Under the pieces are notes generated by a model, which worked only from the letters and a program-made list of their open reading frames with translations, was not told the origin of the DNA and searched no databases. DNA of 64,000 nt, from the NCBI RefSeq assembly GCF_003710815.1, contig NZ_RHHP01000031.1, forward strand, positions 62,001-126,000. The letters run 5' to 3'. Position numbers and translations under genes: made by a program. Positions within the stretch are counted from its first letter, which is position 1, and every line of letters starts with the position of its first letter. Of this stretch, positions 42,206 through 50,075 are shown in pieces. This DNA comes from Brevibacillus centrosporus (GTDB lineage Bacteria > Bacillota > Bacilli > Brevibacillales > Brevibacillaceae).

Positions 42206-43495
42206 ATGTTGACGACGATTGCTCGAATTGGGCAGCATGTTGGACAAGAAGTACGTTTGGGTTGCTGGCTGTATAACAAGCGTGGCAGCGGGAAGATCCA
42301 ATTCCTGCAATTGCGTGATGGCTCCGGCTTTATTCAAGGGGTTGTTGTGAAAGCAGAAGTAGCTGAAGATGTCTGGGAACAAGCAACGAAACTGACGCAA
42401 GAAAGCTCATTATACATAACAGGTATTGTTCGCGCAGATGATCGCGCACCCAGCGGATACGAATTGAACGTGACGGGTGTAGAAATCATCCAGCTCGCGG
42501 AAAACTATCCGATTTCCCTGAAAGAACACGGTGTAGACTTCCTGATGGATCATCGCCATCTGTGGCTGCGTACGCCACGTCAGCGTGCAGTCATGGCGGT
42601 TCGCTCCGAAGTCATTCGTGCGATGTATGAATTCTTCCAGGAAAATGGGTTCTACAAAGTCGATCCTCCGATTTTGACCCCAACCTCTGCGGAAGGAACG
42701 ACAAACCTGTTCCATACGAAGTATTTTGACGAGGACGCGTACCTGTCTCAGTCCGGCCAGCTGTATATGGAAGCAGCTGCGATGGCATTGGGCCGCGTGT
42801 ACTCATTTGGTCCGACTTTCCGTGCAGAGAAGTCGAAAACTCGTCGTCACCTGATCGAGTTCTGGATGATCGAGCCGGAGATGGCTTTCGTGGATCAGGA
42901 AGAAAACCTGCGTATCCAGGAAGCATTTGTATCCCACGTGGTACAATCCGTCCTGAAAAATTGCCAAATGGAATTGAAAACCTTGGAGCGCGATACCAGC
43001 AAGCTGGAAAACGTGAAGGGCGACTTCCCACGTATCAGCTACGATGATGCGATCAAACTGCTCCAAGAAAAAGGCAGCGACATCAAATGGGGCGACGATT
43101 TTGGCGCTCCAGATGAAACGACCATTGCGGAGCATTTCGACAAGCCTGTCTTTATCACGAACTATCCGACAGAGATCAAGGCTTTCTATATGAAGCCAGA
43201 TCCAAATCGTCCAGAAGTCGTGCTGTGTGCGGACATGATCGCTCCAGAAGGCTATGGCGAAATCATCGGCGGCAGCCAACGTATCGACGATCCAGAGCTT
43301 CTGGAAAAGCGCTTTGCCGAGCACGAGCTCTCTGAGGACGCTTATCGCTGGTACTTGGATCTGCGCAAATACGGTACCGTGCCTCACTCCGGGTTTGGTC
43401 TGGGGCTGGAGCGTACCATTGCATGGATCTGCGGATTGGATCACGTTCGTGAAACGATTCCATTCCCTCGTATGCTGTATCGTCTCTACCCGTAA
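42206..43495 (+). CDS. asnS: Asparaginyl-tRNA synthetase
   Basis: Class IIb aminoacyl-tRNA synthetase charging tRNA-Asn. Start at ATG 42206 behind GGAGGG; the ATG at 42188 lies before that site. At 429 residues it has the Bacillus length. An OB-fold anticodon-binding domain is at the N-terminus (LRDGSGFIQGVVV), followed by motif 2 (FRAEKSKTRRHLIEFWMIE) and motif 3 (GFGLGLERTIAWICG), with GGSQRIDDPE between. It lies directly before dnaD as in B. subtilis, but without aspB upstream. Confidence 0.98.
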   Translation: MLTTIARIGQHVGQEVRLGCWLYNKRGSGKIQFLQLRDGSGFIQGVVVKAEVAEDVWEQATKLTQESSLYITGIVRADDRAPSGYELNVTGVEIIQLAENYPISLKEHGVDFLMDHRHLWLRTPRQRAVMAVRSEVIRAMYEFFQENGFYKVDPPILTPTSAEGTTNLFHTKYFDEDAYLSQSGQLYMEAAAMALGRVYSFGPTFRAEKSKTRRHLIEFWMIEPEMAFVDQEENLRIQEAFVSHVVQSVLKNCQMELKTLERDTSKLENVKGDFPRISYDDAIKLLQEKGSDIKWGDDFGAPDETTIAEHFDKPVFITNYPTEIKAFYMKPDPNRPEVVLCADMIAPEGYGEIIGGSQRIDDPELLEKRFAEHELSEDAYRWYLDLRKYGTVPHSGFGLGLERTIAWICGLDHVRETIPFPRMLYRLYP

Positions 43496-43518
43496 TTTTT
43501 ATCGCGGCGCATGTATAT

Positions 43519-43548
43519 ACACCCTGTTGCTGGAGGGCAGCAGGGTGT
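43519..43548 (+). terminator. Hairpin between asnS and dnaD
   Basis: ACACCCTG (43519-43526) with CAGGGTGT (43541-43548); stable, but the tail TCCTATTGTTT is not a good T-tract. It probably allows partial read-through into dnaD. Confidence 0.5.
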
Positions 43549-43601
43549 TCCTATTGTTTACGTACTCCCTTGTCATTCCAACACAGAGGTGAATCAGTTT
43601 T

Positions 43602-44279
43602 ATGGACTCCCAAATATTGCAATTGTTGCAAGAAGGTGCAACATCCGTCTCCAACCTGCTTTTGAAAATGTATAAACGCATGTCATTGGCAGATGACGAG
43701 ATGATGCTGCTCATCCACCTGCTTTCCTTTCAACAGGAGGGGAATCGTTTCCCAACCTTGACAGAGCTGGAAGAGAGAATGTCCATGTCTAACATGCGAT
43801 TAATCCAGTCTTTGCAAAAGCTGTTGAAGGAAGAGTGGATTAGCATTGACGAATTTGTAGACCCCCAAACCGGAATGCGGCATGAGCAATACAATCTGAC
43901 TCCTTTGTATCGGAAGCTGTACCAAACCTGGCGTGAACAGCTAGCAGCCCCGCAAGTGATGGAGACGATCCACGAGCCATTCCGTCAAAGTGCAGCGGCC
44001 CTCGACGATGAACCTGTTGCTATTTACAGCCGATTTGAGCAAGCCTTTGGTCGCCCGCTGTCACCCTTTGAGCTGGAAAGCATTCATATGTGGACGGGAC
44101 AAGATGGCTATTCGGAGGAATTGATTTTAACTGCCTTGCGTGAAGCAGCGACGGTAGGGAAGCTGCACATCCGCTATATCGATCGGATTTTGCTCGAATG
44201 GCAAAAGCAGCAAATCACCAGCGTGGAGCAAGCGCGGCTTTACAGTATGAATTTCCGCAGAAATCGTCAACCGCTTTGA
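43602..44279 (+). CDS. dnaD: DNA replication initiation protein DnaD
   Basis: Primosome protein that helps open oriC and load the helicase. The 225-residue protein has an N-terminal winged-helix oligomerisation domain (MLLIHLLSFQQEGNRFPTL; TELEERMSMSNMRLIQSLQ) and the C-terminal DnaB_2-type DNA-binding domain (PLSPFELESIHMWTGQDGYS, IRYIDRILLEWQK with the YxxxIxxxW-type motif). In B. subtilis nth follows; here a terminator follows and nth is absent. Confidence 0.96.
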   Translation: MDSQILQLLQEGATSVSNLLLKMYKRMSLADDEMMLLIHLLSFQQEGNRFPTLTELEERMSMSNMRLIQSLQKLLKEEWISIDEFVDPQTGMRHEQYNLTPLYRKLYQTWREQLAAPQVMETIHEPFRQSAAALDDEPVAIYSRFEQAFGRPLSPFELESIHMWTGQDGYSEELILTALREAATVGKLHIRYIDRILLEWQKQQITSVEQARLYSMNFRRNRQPL

Positions 44280-44305
44280 TTGATCCCAATCGAAGCGGTT
44301 TTTTC
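44269..44305 (+). terminator. Intrinsic terminator overlapping the dnaD stop
   Basis: AACCGCTT (44269-44276) and GATTG pair with CAATC and AAGCGGTT (44293-44300), then TTTTTT. The stop codon TGA lies inside the stem. Confidence 0.85.
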
Positions 44306-44326
44306 TTTGCCGCGATACCGGATACG

Positions 44327-44355
44327 TACCCATTTTCCTTGTGCGTCATAACCTA
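44327..44355 (+). promoter_or_regulatory. Candidate sigma-K promoter of the polysaccharide cluster
   Basis: TACC (44327-44330, mACm-type -35), 16-base spacer, CATAACCTA (44347-44355, exact CATAnnnTA). Spacing and both elements fit sigma-K, the late mother-cell factor that drives spore coat and crust genes. Confidence 0.5.
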
Positions 44356-44441
44356 TAGCATACATGACGAGTTCAGTTGCTACTCCTGTAATCGGGCAGT
44401 TATCTCGAATGGCAGGGGCAACACAGTTGGAGGGAATGTCT

Positions 44442-44876
44442 GTGGAAAAAAAGAAGAAATGGGATCTTCCTCATTGGGTTATGCCAGGCGTTTTTTCTGG
44501 CAACTACGTGGTAGATGAAGCGGTAGAGCGCATCTCGATTGTCAAGCCGGTAGAAAAAGGAACTGAGCTGGAAAATGAAGAAGCGCTGGAATTGATGGTG
44601 GAGGCAGCTTTGGAAACTGCGTTGAAGCAAAGCCCCCCGCCAACACCTGAGCAGCCTATTGAAATCATCTTGACCCAAAAGGAATCGGTCCTCCGCGATC
44701 ATGTGGAAAAACTCGAGCTTGAAATTGCATCCTTAAAAGAAGAGGTAGCCTCGTGGGAAATGCGGTTGAAGGAGTTCGAAGAAAAGCAGGCAAAGGAGCA
44801 TCAATACTTGTATCAGGTGGTCCTTGCCTTGAAAAAGGAGTGGGAGAGGGAGCGAAATGAAGATCGCCATCATTAG
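44442..44876 (+). CDS. Uncharacterised coiled-coil protein at the head of the polysaccharide cluster
   Basis: A 144-residue soluble protein. The N-terminal 40 residues carry an aromatic motif (KKWDLPHWVMPGVFSGNYVV). The middle is acidic and Pro-rich (QSPPPTPEQP), and residues about 90-135 are a coiled coil (HVEKLELEIASLKEEVASWE). Start at GTG 44442, seven bases after GGAGGG; ATG 44436 is one base from it. Its end overlaps the next glycosyltransferase by 20 bp, so the two products probably act together. Perhaps a coat-localised scaffold (inference). Confidence 0.8.
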   Translation: MEKKKKWDLPHWVMPGVFSGNYVVDEAVERISIVKPVEKGTELENEEALELMVEAALETALKQSPPPTPEQPIEIILTQKESVLRDHVEKLELEIASLKEEVASWEMRLKEFEEKQAKEHQYLYQVVLALKKEWERERNEDRHH

Positions 44877-46047
44877 TCCGGGTCCATTCTCCGTGCCGCC
44901 TGTCAAAGGAAGCTCCGTTGAGCATGATATCGATGAAGTCACCAAGATGATCGATCCAGAGCACCAGGTCACCATTTACACACGAACCTGCGCTACTTAT
45001 CCCAAATCAGCGGTGGAGGAGAACCGGCAGTTCATTCGCTTCCCCTACAATGGGCCAAAACCATACTTACGGCGCATCATTTCCCATATTCGCAAGAGGA
45101 AGCCGGATGTCATCATGGTGGAAAACCGGCCGATCTATGTCCTGACCTTGAAAAGACACTTTCCGAAAATCCCGGTATTTGTCAATATGCATTCCCATGT
45201 CTATGGATCGCCGGGTATGATCAGCAAAGACAAAATGAAAAAGGTGGTTAGAAGGGCTTCCGGCTTTTTTACGAACAGCGAGTTCTTGCGTCGTCATTTT
45301 ATGAAAACATGCAAGATACCTGCCCATAAAATTCATGCGGTTCATTTGGGCGTAGACGTCAGTCCTTATCAGGTAGCCAAAATACATTATTCGATCCGCA
45401 AAATACGCAAGGAAATCGGTTTAAAGCCGGAAGACCGCGTTCTTTTTTATGCGGGAAGGCTTATGCGGGCAAAGGGTGTTCATGTCTTGCTCAAAGCGTT
45501 CAAGGAAGTTTGTGAGCAGGATCCGCTGGCTCGCCTCGTAATCGTCGGGGGGACGGGGTATGGAAGCAATCGCTTGAATCCCTATGTACGCGAGCTGAAG
45601 CAGCTGGCTAAGCCGCTTGGTGACAAGGTTAAGTTCGTCAACTTCGTGCCGAGCGCGCAGATGCCGCTTTACTATCAGGTAGGGGATATCGTTGCGACTC
45701 CTTCCGTTTGGAAAGAAGCGTTCTGCCGCGTGAATCTGGAGGCGATGGCATCTGGAAAGCCGGTCATCACGACTCCAAGGGGAGGCATAGGGGAGGTCGT
45801 GACCCATCAAGGAAGCGGATTTTTAATCCCTCCCAAGGACTGGAAAGCGGAGCTGCCCGCTCTTTGGAAGCTGCTCTGGAGCGCACCTTCCATTCGTACA
45901 GAAATGGGGAAAAATGCTTTGATGAGAGCCAAGCAGTTCTCCTGGTACGCGACGGCACAAGGGTATCTCGAAGTGTTTGAAACGGCGTTGAAGAAACGCA
46001 AGGCAGCGTCGCCTCCGACGAAGCAAGACCTGCGTAAAACAGGATGA
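44857..46047 (+). CDS. GT4-family glycosyltransferase, CotSA-like
   Basis: A 396-residue retaining glycosyltransferase with GT-B fold: N-terminal IAIISPGPFSVPPVKGSSVE and the C-terminal donor site VWKEAFCRVNLEAMASGKPV (E-x7-E). The opening and overall layout resemble B. subtilis CotSA/YtxN-type spore coat glycosyltransferases. The protein is strongly basic. ATG 44857 lies inside the preceding gene. A strong terminator follows. Confidence 0.9.
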   Translation: MKIAIISPGPFSVPPVKGSSVEHDIDEVTKMIDPEHQVTIYTRTCATYPKSAVEENRQFIRFPYNGPKPYLRRIISHIRKRKPDVIMVENRPIYVLTLKRHFPKIPVFVNMHSHVYGSPGMISKDKMKKVVRRASGFFTNSEFLRRHFMKTCKIPAHKIHAVHLGVDVSPYQVAKIHYSIRKIRKEIGLKPEDRVLFYAGRLMRAKGVHVLLKAFKEVCEQDPLARLVIVGGTGYGSNRLNPYVRELKQLAKPLGDKVKFVNFVPSAQMPLYYQVGDIVATPSVWKEAFCRVNLEAMASGKPVITTPRGGIGEVVTHQGSGFLIPPKDWKAELPALWKLLWSAPSIRTEMGKNALMRAKQFSWYATAQGYLEVFETALKKRKAASPPTKQDLRKTG

Positions 46048-46053
46048 TCCCGC

Positions 46054-46085
46054 GGCAGGACCTATAGGTGCCTGCCCTTTCTTTC
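46054..46085 (+). terminator. Intrinsic terminator after the first glycosyltransferase
   Basis: GGCAGG (46054-46059) with CCTGCC (46071-46076), inner ACCTATAGGT palindrome, tail CTTTCTTTC. It suggests the nucleotidyltransferase gene has its own promoter. Confidence 0.7.
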
Positions 46086-46125
46086 ATTCGGCTGGACGTC
46101 TGCCCTGTCTAGAAATCAAGAGGAG

Positions 46126-46134
46126 CATACCTTA
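46126..46134 (+). promoter_or_regulatory. Sporulation-type -10 before the nucleotidyltransferase
   Basis: CATACCTTA fits CATAnnnTA, 36 bp before the start codon. No AC is found at the sigma-K -35 distance; TATAAG overlaps it. Suggestive only. Confidence 0.3.
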
Positions 46135-46169
46135 TAAGTATCGCAGAGCACCTTTGGGGAGTGATACTT

Positions 46170-47216
46170 GTGAAAGGGTTAATCTTGTGCGCTGGACGGG
46201 GTACGCGTCTTCATCCGTTCTCCTATTCGCAGCCCAAAACCCTCCTCCCTGTGGCCAATCATCCGGTTTTACACTACTGCATCCGCAAACTGCGTGAAGT
46301 GGGTGTCTATGACATCGGGATCGTCATTCACCCTTCCCAAGTGCAAATTCCTCCTTTGGTAGGCGATGGTAGTCAATTCGGGGCTAGCATTACGTTTATC
46401 GAGCAGAAAGAACCCTTGGGAATCGCCCATGCCGTCCAATTAGCGCAACCGTTCTTGCATGACGAACCGTTTATTTTGTTACTCGGTGACAATTTGTTGA
46501 TGGATTCGCTGCACGGGCTTACGCGTGCGTTTTCCGAAACAGCAACCGACGGCGTAGTGATGCTAAGTGAAGTGGAGAGACCACAGGATTATGGGATCGC
46601 CGAAGTACAGGAAGGGCGTCTGGTTTCGGTCGAGGAAAAACCCCGCCAGCCGAAAAGCAATCTGGCGGTTATTGGCGCATACCTGTTTACCAAACCCATT
46701 TTTGAGTCGATTGCTACACTTCAGCCATCTGCCCGTGGTGAGTACGAGATCACGGACGCAATCCAATCCTTGATTCATCGTGGTTATCATATTGCCCATG
46801 CTGTCGCGAGTGGAAAGTACTCGGATGTAGGGACGATCGATAGATGGCTGGAGGCAAACAGGTGGATGTTGACAAGTGAACTGGGACGACTACATCAAAT
46901 AGGAAAAGATACCATCGTTGAAAACTGTGAAATTGAAGGACCTGTTTTGATAGGGGATGGATGTCAGATCCGCAATTGTCGTCTAGGACCCTTTGTCTCC
47001 ATTCAAGACGGTGTTCACTTAGAAAATTGTGCGCATATTGAAAACAGCATTTTATTGGAAAGTAGCTCCCTGCGCGATGTCGCATGGAAAATCACAGACA
47101 GTGTATTCGGGCGTTCGTCACATCTGACAGGAAATTCAACCGACAGTAGTGGCGTCTTTATTTTGAGTGACAAATCCTCGATTCGCATTCCAGCCAACAA
47201 GAGGGAGGAGCCATGA
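46170..47216 (+). CDS. Sugar-phosphate nucleotidyltransferase
   Basis: A 348-residue NDP-sugar pyrophosphorylase. Start at GTG 46170 (MKGLILCAGRGTRLHPFSY), eight bases after GGGGAG; GTG 46161 overlaps the ribosome site. The signature GLILCAGRGTRLHP and the PKTLLPVANHPVLHY block activate a hexose-1-phosphate. The C-terminal third has left-handed-helix hexapeptides (ENCEIEGPVLIGDGCQIRNC). It resembles glucose-1-phosphate thymidylyl/uridylyltransferases such as YtdA; the exact nucleotide and sugar are uncertain. Overlaps the next gene by 4 bp. Confidence 0.9.
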   Translation: MKGLILCAGRGTRLHPFSYSQPKTLLPVANHPVLHYCIRKLREVGVYDIGIVIHPSQVQIPPLVGDGSQFGASITFIEQKEPLGIAHAVQLAQPFLHDEPFILLLGDNLLMDSLHGLTRAFSETATDGVVMLSEVERPQDYGIAEVQEGRLVSVEEKPRQPKSNLAVIGAYLFTKPIFESIATLQPSARGEYEITDAIQSLIHRGYHIAHAVASGKYSDVGTIDRWLEANRWMLTSELGRLHQIGKDTIVENCEIEGPVLIGDGCQIRNCRLGPFVSIQDGVHLENCAHIENSILLESSSLRDVAWKITDSVFGRSSHLTGNSTDSSGVFILSDKSSIRIPANKREEP

Positions 47217-48016
47217 ATCCGACCTTTACCGTAGTGATTCCGACGTATAATCGCGCCAAGTTTATTCGCAAAGCGATTAGAAGTGTGATCAGGCAGTCTT
47301 GTAAAGACTGGAAGCTGCTGATCATGGATGACGCCTCAACAGACAAGACGCGACAAAAAGTGGATAAATACCTGTTCCATCCGAACATCTCCTACTATCG
47401 CATGGAAAAAAACTCAGGGATTTCGAAAGTGATGAATCAAGCACTAGCGATGGTAGATACACCTTACCTCGTCCAGCTCGATTCTGATGACTGGCTGCCG
47501 AGGAAAACCTTGAAAGTGCTGAAGAGATACATTCGCAAAAGCAAGCCGAGCACGGCGTTGTATTATGGCAATGTGAAAATCTGGCGGGTTCGGAGAGGGC
47601 GGTACTACAATCCGTTCCTTGTCAAACATAAACATTTCCGCAACAAGTACCAATTTCTCAAGTACAATCGCTGGATGGTCGCACCTCGCTGCTATCGGGT
47701 AGCCGCGCTCAGAGAAGTGGGCGGATGGGATACCTCCGACAAGTATGAAGGGCGCATTATGGAAGACCGGCGCATTATCCTGCGCCTGATTGAAAAATAT
47801 CGGGTACGCTTCATCAATAAAAAGCTGTACAACCGCACGAAGCACAGGGGACAGCTGACAGACGGCAAGATGAAACGCAGACGGAACCATTTGCGGCGCA
47901 AGACCTTTAAATACTACCTCAAGCGGTGGGGAAACAGGTTTAAACCCGTCTATAGATACAAAAATGGATACCTGGTCATCAAACGTTTACGGAAAGTGAG
48001 GCGGCGACGGCGATGA
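47213..48016 (+). CDS. GT2-family glycosyltransferase
   Basis: A 267-residue GT-A fold glycosyltransferase: FTVVIPTYNRAKFIRKAI at the N-terminus, MDDASTDKTRQKVDKY, and the metal-binding QLDSDDWLPRKTL near residue 85. The final 60 residues are extremely basic and end in a run of arginines (RKVRRRRR), which could bind acidic polymers or membranes. No membrane helix. Overlaps both neighbours by 4 bp. Confidence 0.9.
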   Translation: MNPTFTVVIPTYNRAKFIRKAIRSVIRQSCKDWKLLIMDDASTDKTRQKVDKYLFHPNISYYRMEKNSGISKVMNQALAMVDTPYLVQLDSDDWLPRKTLKVLKRYIRKSKPSTALYYGNVKIWRVRRGRYYNPFLVKHKHFRNKYQFLKYNRWMVAPRCYRVAALREVGGWDTSDKYEGRIMEDRRIILRLIEKYRVRFINKKLYNRTKHRGQLTDGKMKRRRNHLRRKTFKYYLKRWGNRFKPVYRYKNGYLVIKRLRKVRRRRR

Positions 48017-48963
48017 CAAAAGCGCTGGTCACCGGGTGTGCCGGATTTATAGGATCCCATCTGACGCAGCGTCTGCTGAGTGAAGGGGTGACCGTGATCG
48101 GGATCGATGGATTTCTGGATAATTACGATGTGGCGGCAAAGCTTCGTAATTTGGCACAGATCGGCAGTCACCCCGCTTTCACCTTTCACTCAACGATGCT
48201 GCAAGCGCAGCGTTGGAAGGGTTGGCTTGAAGGGGTAGATGTCGTCTATCACCTCGCTGCGCTCCCAGGTGTGCGCAATAGCTGGGGGAAAGCCTTTACC
48301 GACTACGTGAACCACAATATTCTGGCGACGCAAATGCTGCTGGAAGCATGCTTGCAGCAACCTAAACCGCCTACGGTAGTCGTGTCCTCCTCCTCGTCGG
48401 TATACGGTACCATGCAAGGCTCGTTTACCGACGAGACAGCGCCGCTGCGACCGGTTTCTCCGTACGGGGTAACCAAAGAGTCGATGGAACAAATATGTCA
48501 GGTCTACGTGAAAGCGTATGGCTTGCGTGTTACGATGCTACGCTACTTCACGGTCTACGGTCCCAGACAACGCCCGGATATGGCGTTTCATCGATTCTTT
48601 CGCCAGCTGATGAAAGGGGAGCAAGTAACGATATTCGGAGATGGTCAGCAATCGAGAGACTTTACTTATGTGGCTGATGCGGTGCAAGCCAACATTTTGG
48701 CAGCGAAGTGCGCCGCTCCAGGCGAAATTTTTAACGTGGGAGGCGATCGGGAAATCAAGCTTCTCGACGTCCTGGCGATCATGGGCGGCTTGTTGAACGT
48801 CACGCCCAAGCTCACGTTTCAAAGTGGTCCAGCAGGTGATTCAAAGCGTACATGCGCCAACATCACGCTCGCTCAGACACGTCTTGGATATAAACCGCAA
48901 GTTCCCCTCGAGGAAGGTCTTCGTTTGCAATTAGCAGATATGCGCTCACAAGCCAAAGGATAA
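48013..48963 (+). CDS. NAD-dependent nucleotide-sugar epimerase
   Basis: Extended SDR of 316 residues: ALVTGCAGFIGSHLTQRLL nucleotide motif, SSSSVYG with the catalytic Ser/Thr region, and SPYGVTKESMEQICQVY with the YxxxK pair. Similar to UDP-glucose 4-epimerase and UDP-glucuronate epimerases. With the UDP-glucose dehydrogenase two genes on, a route to UDP-galacturonate is plausible (inference). Corresponds to YtcB in the B. subtilis ytdA-ytcABC group. Confidence 0.9.
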   Translation: MTKALVTGCAGFIGSHLTQRLLSEGVTVIGIDGFLDNYDVAAKLRNLAQIGSHPAFTFHSTMLQAQRWKGWLEGVDVVYHLAALPGVRNSWGKAFTDYVNHNILATQMLLEACLQQPKPPTVVVSSSSSVYGTMQGSFTDETAPLRPVSPYGVTKESMEQICQVYVKAYGLRVTMLRYFTVYGPRQRPDMAFHRFFRQLMKGEQVTIFGDGQQSRDFTYVADAVQANILAAKCAAPGEIFNVGGDREIKLLDVLAIMGGLLNVTPKLTFQSGPAGDSKRTCANITLAQTRLGYKPQVPLEEGLRLQLADMRSQAKG

Positions 48964-48989
48964 CTCTCAAGAAATGGGAGGCTAGTTGC

Positions 48990-50063
48990 ATGCATCGGGT
49001 TCTGGTCTATCGAAGAAAATTTCTTCCGAGAAGTGAGACGTTTATTTACGAACAGCTGGTAGGTCACAACCAGGTAAAGCCGGTCGTCTTGACCAGACAG
49101 CGTCCGTTTAACCGCAAGCAATTTCCTTACTCGCCGGTCTATGTGCGAAAGCATATGGCCGGCCTCTCCACATGGTTGAGAAAACATAAAATCAAATGCT
49201 TGCACGCGCGATTTGGACCTGCGGGCTTGGAGCTGCTTCCATACGCTCGAAAAACGCGCTTGCCGCTGATTACATCGTTTCATGGCTTTGATGCGACGAA
49301 ACGGGTAAAAGGAAATCCGGGATACCGGCGTGCACTGCGGAAATTGTTCCGCAGAGGAAAGGCATTTACCGTAGTGAGCGGCCATATGAAAAAACGGTTA
49401 ATCCGTCTCGGGTGTCCCGCGAAAAAAATAACCATGATACGCTCCGGAATCGACCTGAGGAAGTTTCCTATGCAAGCGCCTCGTGCTGTTGCCAATGAGG
49501 AGTTTCGCCTGCTTAGCGTGGGCCGCTTGACAGAAAAGAAAGGGATGGACACGTTGGTGAAAGCTTTTGCCAGCGTGCGAAAGAAGCATCCCAGAGCCAA
49601 GCTTATCATCGTGGGAGAGGGAGAGGAAAAGCGAAAGCTGCGACGGCTGATCAAAAAATACAAGCTCGGGAAGCAGGTTGTGCTCAAAGGTGCCCTGCCA
49701 CATCAAGAGGTTCAGCACGAGCTGGCAAAGTGCCATTTGTTCATCATCGCCTGCAAGACCGCACGAAACGGTGATCAAGAGGGGATACCGAATGTCCTAA
49801 TGGAAGCCATGGCCACAGGGCGTCCTGTCGTTTCGACTTATCATTCTGGAATACCCGAGCTGATTGAGCATAAAGTGACAGGGTACCTGGTCCCTGAGCG
49901 ATCTCCATCCAAATTGGGCAGGATGATCAACCAAGTATTGGACGCACGGGCCGAATGGGGCGAGGTCGTCGCACGCGCCAGAGAAAAGGTAGAGCGCAAC
50001 CATAACATCGAAAAGCAACGCGCGAAGCTAGAAGACCTCTATCTGCGCGTGATGAAAAAATGA
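48990..50063 (+). CDS. GT4-family glycosyltransferase
   Basis: A 357-residue retaining glycosyltransferase beginning HRVLVYRRKFLPRSETFIYE, as in colanic-acid and YtcC-type enzymes. The acceptor-side segment is ARFGPAGLELLPYARKTR and SFHGFDATKRVKG. The donor site is QEGIPNVLMEAMATGRPVVS. Highly basic, like its neighbours. Start ATG 48990 behind TGGGAGGC. Confidence 0.9.
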   Translation: MHRVLVYRRKFLPRSETFIYEQLVGHNQVKPVVLTRQRPFNRKQFPYSPVYVRKHMAGLSTWLRKHKIKCLHARFGPAGLELLPYARKTRLPLITSFHGFDATKRVKGNPGYRRALRKLFRRGKAFTVVSGHMKKRLIRLGCPAKKITMIRSGIDLRKFPMQAPRAVANEEFRLLSVGRLTEKKGMDTLVKAFASVRKKHPRAKLIIVGEGEEKRKLRRLIKKYKLGKQVVLKGALPHQEVQHELAKCHLFIIACKTARNGDQEGIPNVLMEAMATGRPVVSTYHSGIPELIEHKVTGYLVPERSPSKLGRMINQVLDARAEWGEVVARAREKVERNHNIEKQRAKLEDLYLRVMKK

Positions 50064-50075
50064 TGGGGTGAAAGA

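Noticed and set aside
39558..46134. CATAnnnTA motifs at 39558 and 46126 as firm sigma-K promoters
   Set aside because: A six-base match is expected tens of times by chance in 64 kb on two strands, and neither has an AC at the right -35 distance; listed only at low confidence.
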